In this document: in pieces, positions 63,900 to 64,000 of the stretch
Layout of the letters: every line of letters starts with the position of its first letter
How positions within the stretch are numbered: position 1 is the stretch's first letter
Origin: Kribbella sp. VKM Ac-2568
Lineage (GTDB): Bacteria; Actinomycetota; Actinomycetes; Propionibacteriales; Kribbellaceae
Direction: 5' to 3'
Assembly: GCF_004345365.1 (NCBI RefSeq)
Contig: NZ_SLVF01000012.1
Location: 1 to 64,000 of the forward strand
DNA: 64,000 bases
Program-made: the position numbers and the translations under genes
Notes under the pieces: model-generated
The model's database searches: none
What the model was told of the DNA's origin: nothing
The model's input: the letters and a program-made list of their open reading frames with translations, nothing else

Positions 63900-64000
63900 T
63901 CAGCTGAGCCAGGTGGGGCGGAGGGGAAAGTGGGCGTTGGCGTTGGCGTCCAGCTTCACGGCCAGGATTTGGTGTAGTTGGGTGTTGTTGCGTTCGAAGC
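63900..64000 (-). CDS. C-terminal end of a gene cut by the right window edge
   Basis: On the minus strand the last 32 codons read FERNNTQLHQILAVKLDA ... HFPLRPTWLS and stop at TGA 63900-63902, followed by a perfect terminator hairpin. This supports a real gene running in from the right. The fragment is too short to assign to a family. Confidence 0.6.
   Translation of the reverse strand, partial: FERNNTQLHQILAVKLDANANAHFPLRPTWLS

Overview
The window is GC-rich DNA (roughly 70% GC by eye) with frequent GTG starts, ATGA/TGATG stop-start overlaps and GAGGAG-type ribosome binding sites. This points to a soil Actinomycetota. The GlgE/GlgP/GlgX set and the gene order iscS-mnmA-MetE-like-ligA-ACT-gatCAB fit that phylum; a Kribbella/Nocardioides-type member of the Propionibacteriales is my guess, not a proof. 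I see no rRNA, tRNA or CRISPR array.

Left part (0-22 kb): a secreted 1470-residue subtilase with Kelch and carboxypeptidase-regulatory-like repeats; an orphan winged-helix regulator; a MarR regulator; a threonine synthase; the divergent alpha-glucan pair glgE/glgP; a compact sigma-factor operon that includes a 30-aa membrane peptide; a MerR/transglutaminase-like pair; a PadR regulator; a second ECF sigma operon; an SGNH hydrolase; a PPOX-type flavin oxidoreductase; and glgX.

Middle (22-32 kb): a decayed catabolic patch (3' remnant of a sugar ABC permease, two Gfo/Idh/MocA oxidoreductases, 3' remnant of a LigJ-like hydratase, intact LigK/RraA-like aldolase). It is followed by an enoyl-CoA hydratase, two methyltransferases, a hexapeptide-repeat acyltransferase, two disordered hypothetical proteins and etfBA.

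Centre (32.6-49 kb): an IS5-family remnant, a VOC protein, and then the most interesting block, ten co-oriented minus-strand genes with overlaps or short gaps. In transcription order they are: a cytosolic beta-lactamase-fold serine hydrolase, a peptide-binding lipoprotein, an Opp/Dpp permease, a permease-ATPase fusion, a second ATPase, a 1115-aa fusion of an S9 prolyl-oligopeptidase with a second beta-lactamase-fold hydrolase, an M20 amidohydrolase, a GNAT acyltransferase, an N-acylamino-acid racemase (enolase superfamily) and a PucR regulator. The last three enzymes match a known route that turns D-amino acids into L-amino acids by N-acylation, racemisation and L-specific deacylation. I infer that the block is a complete system for importing, hydrolysing and stereo-inverting D-amino-acid-containing peptides. 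It interrupts a gene order that is otherwise typical of actinobacteria (etfBA next to iscS-mnmA).

Right part (49-64 kb): a nucleotidyltransferase-like gene, then housekeeping genes iscS, mnmA, a MetE-C-terminal-like protein, ligA, a Gly/Gln/Pro-rich membrane protein, a small membrane protein ending in a perfect MITE-like palindrome, an ACT-domain protein, gatCAB, a PQQ-type sugar dehydrogenase lipoprotein, a possible small ORF and the 3' end of a gene running off the right edge.
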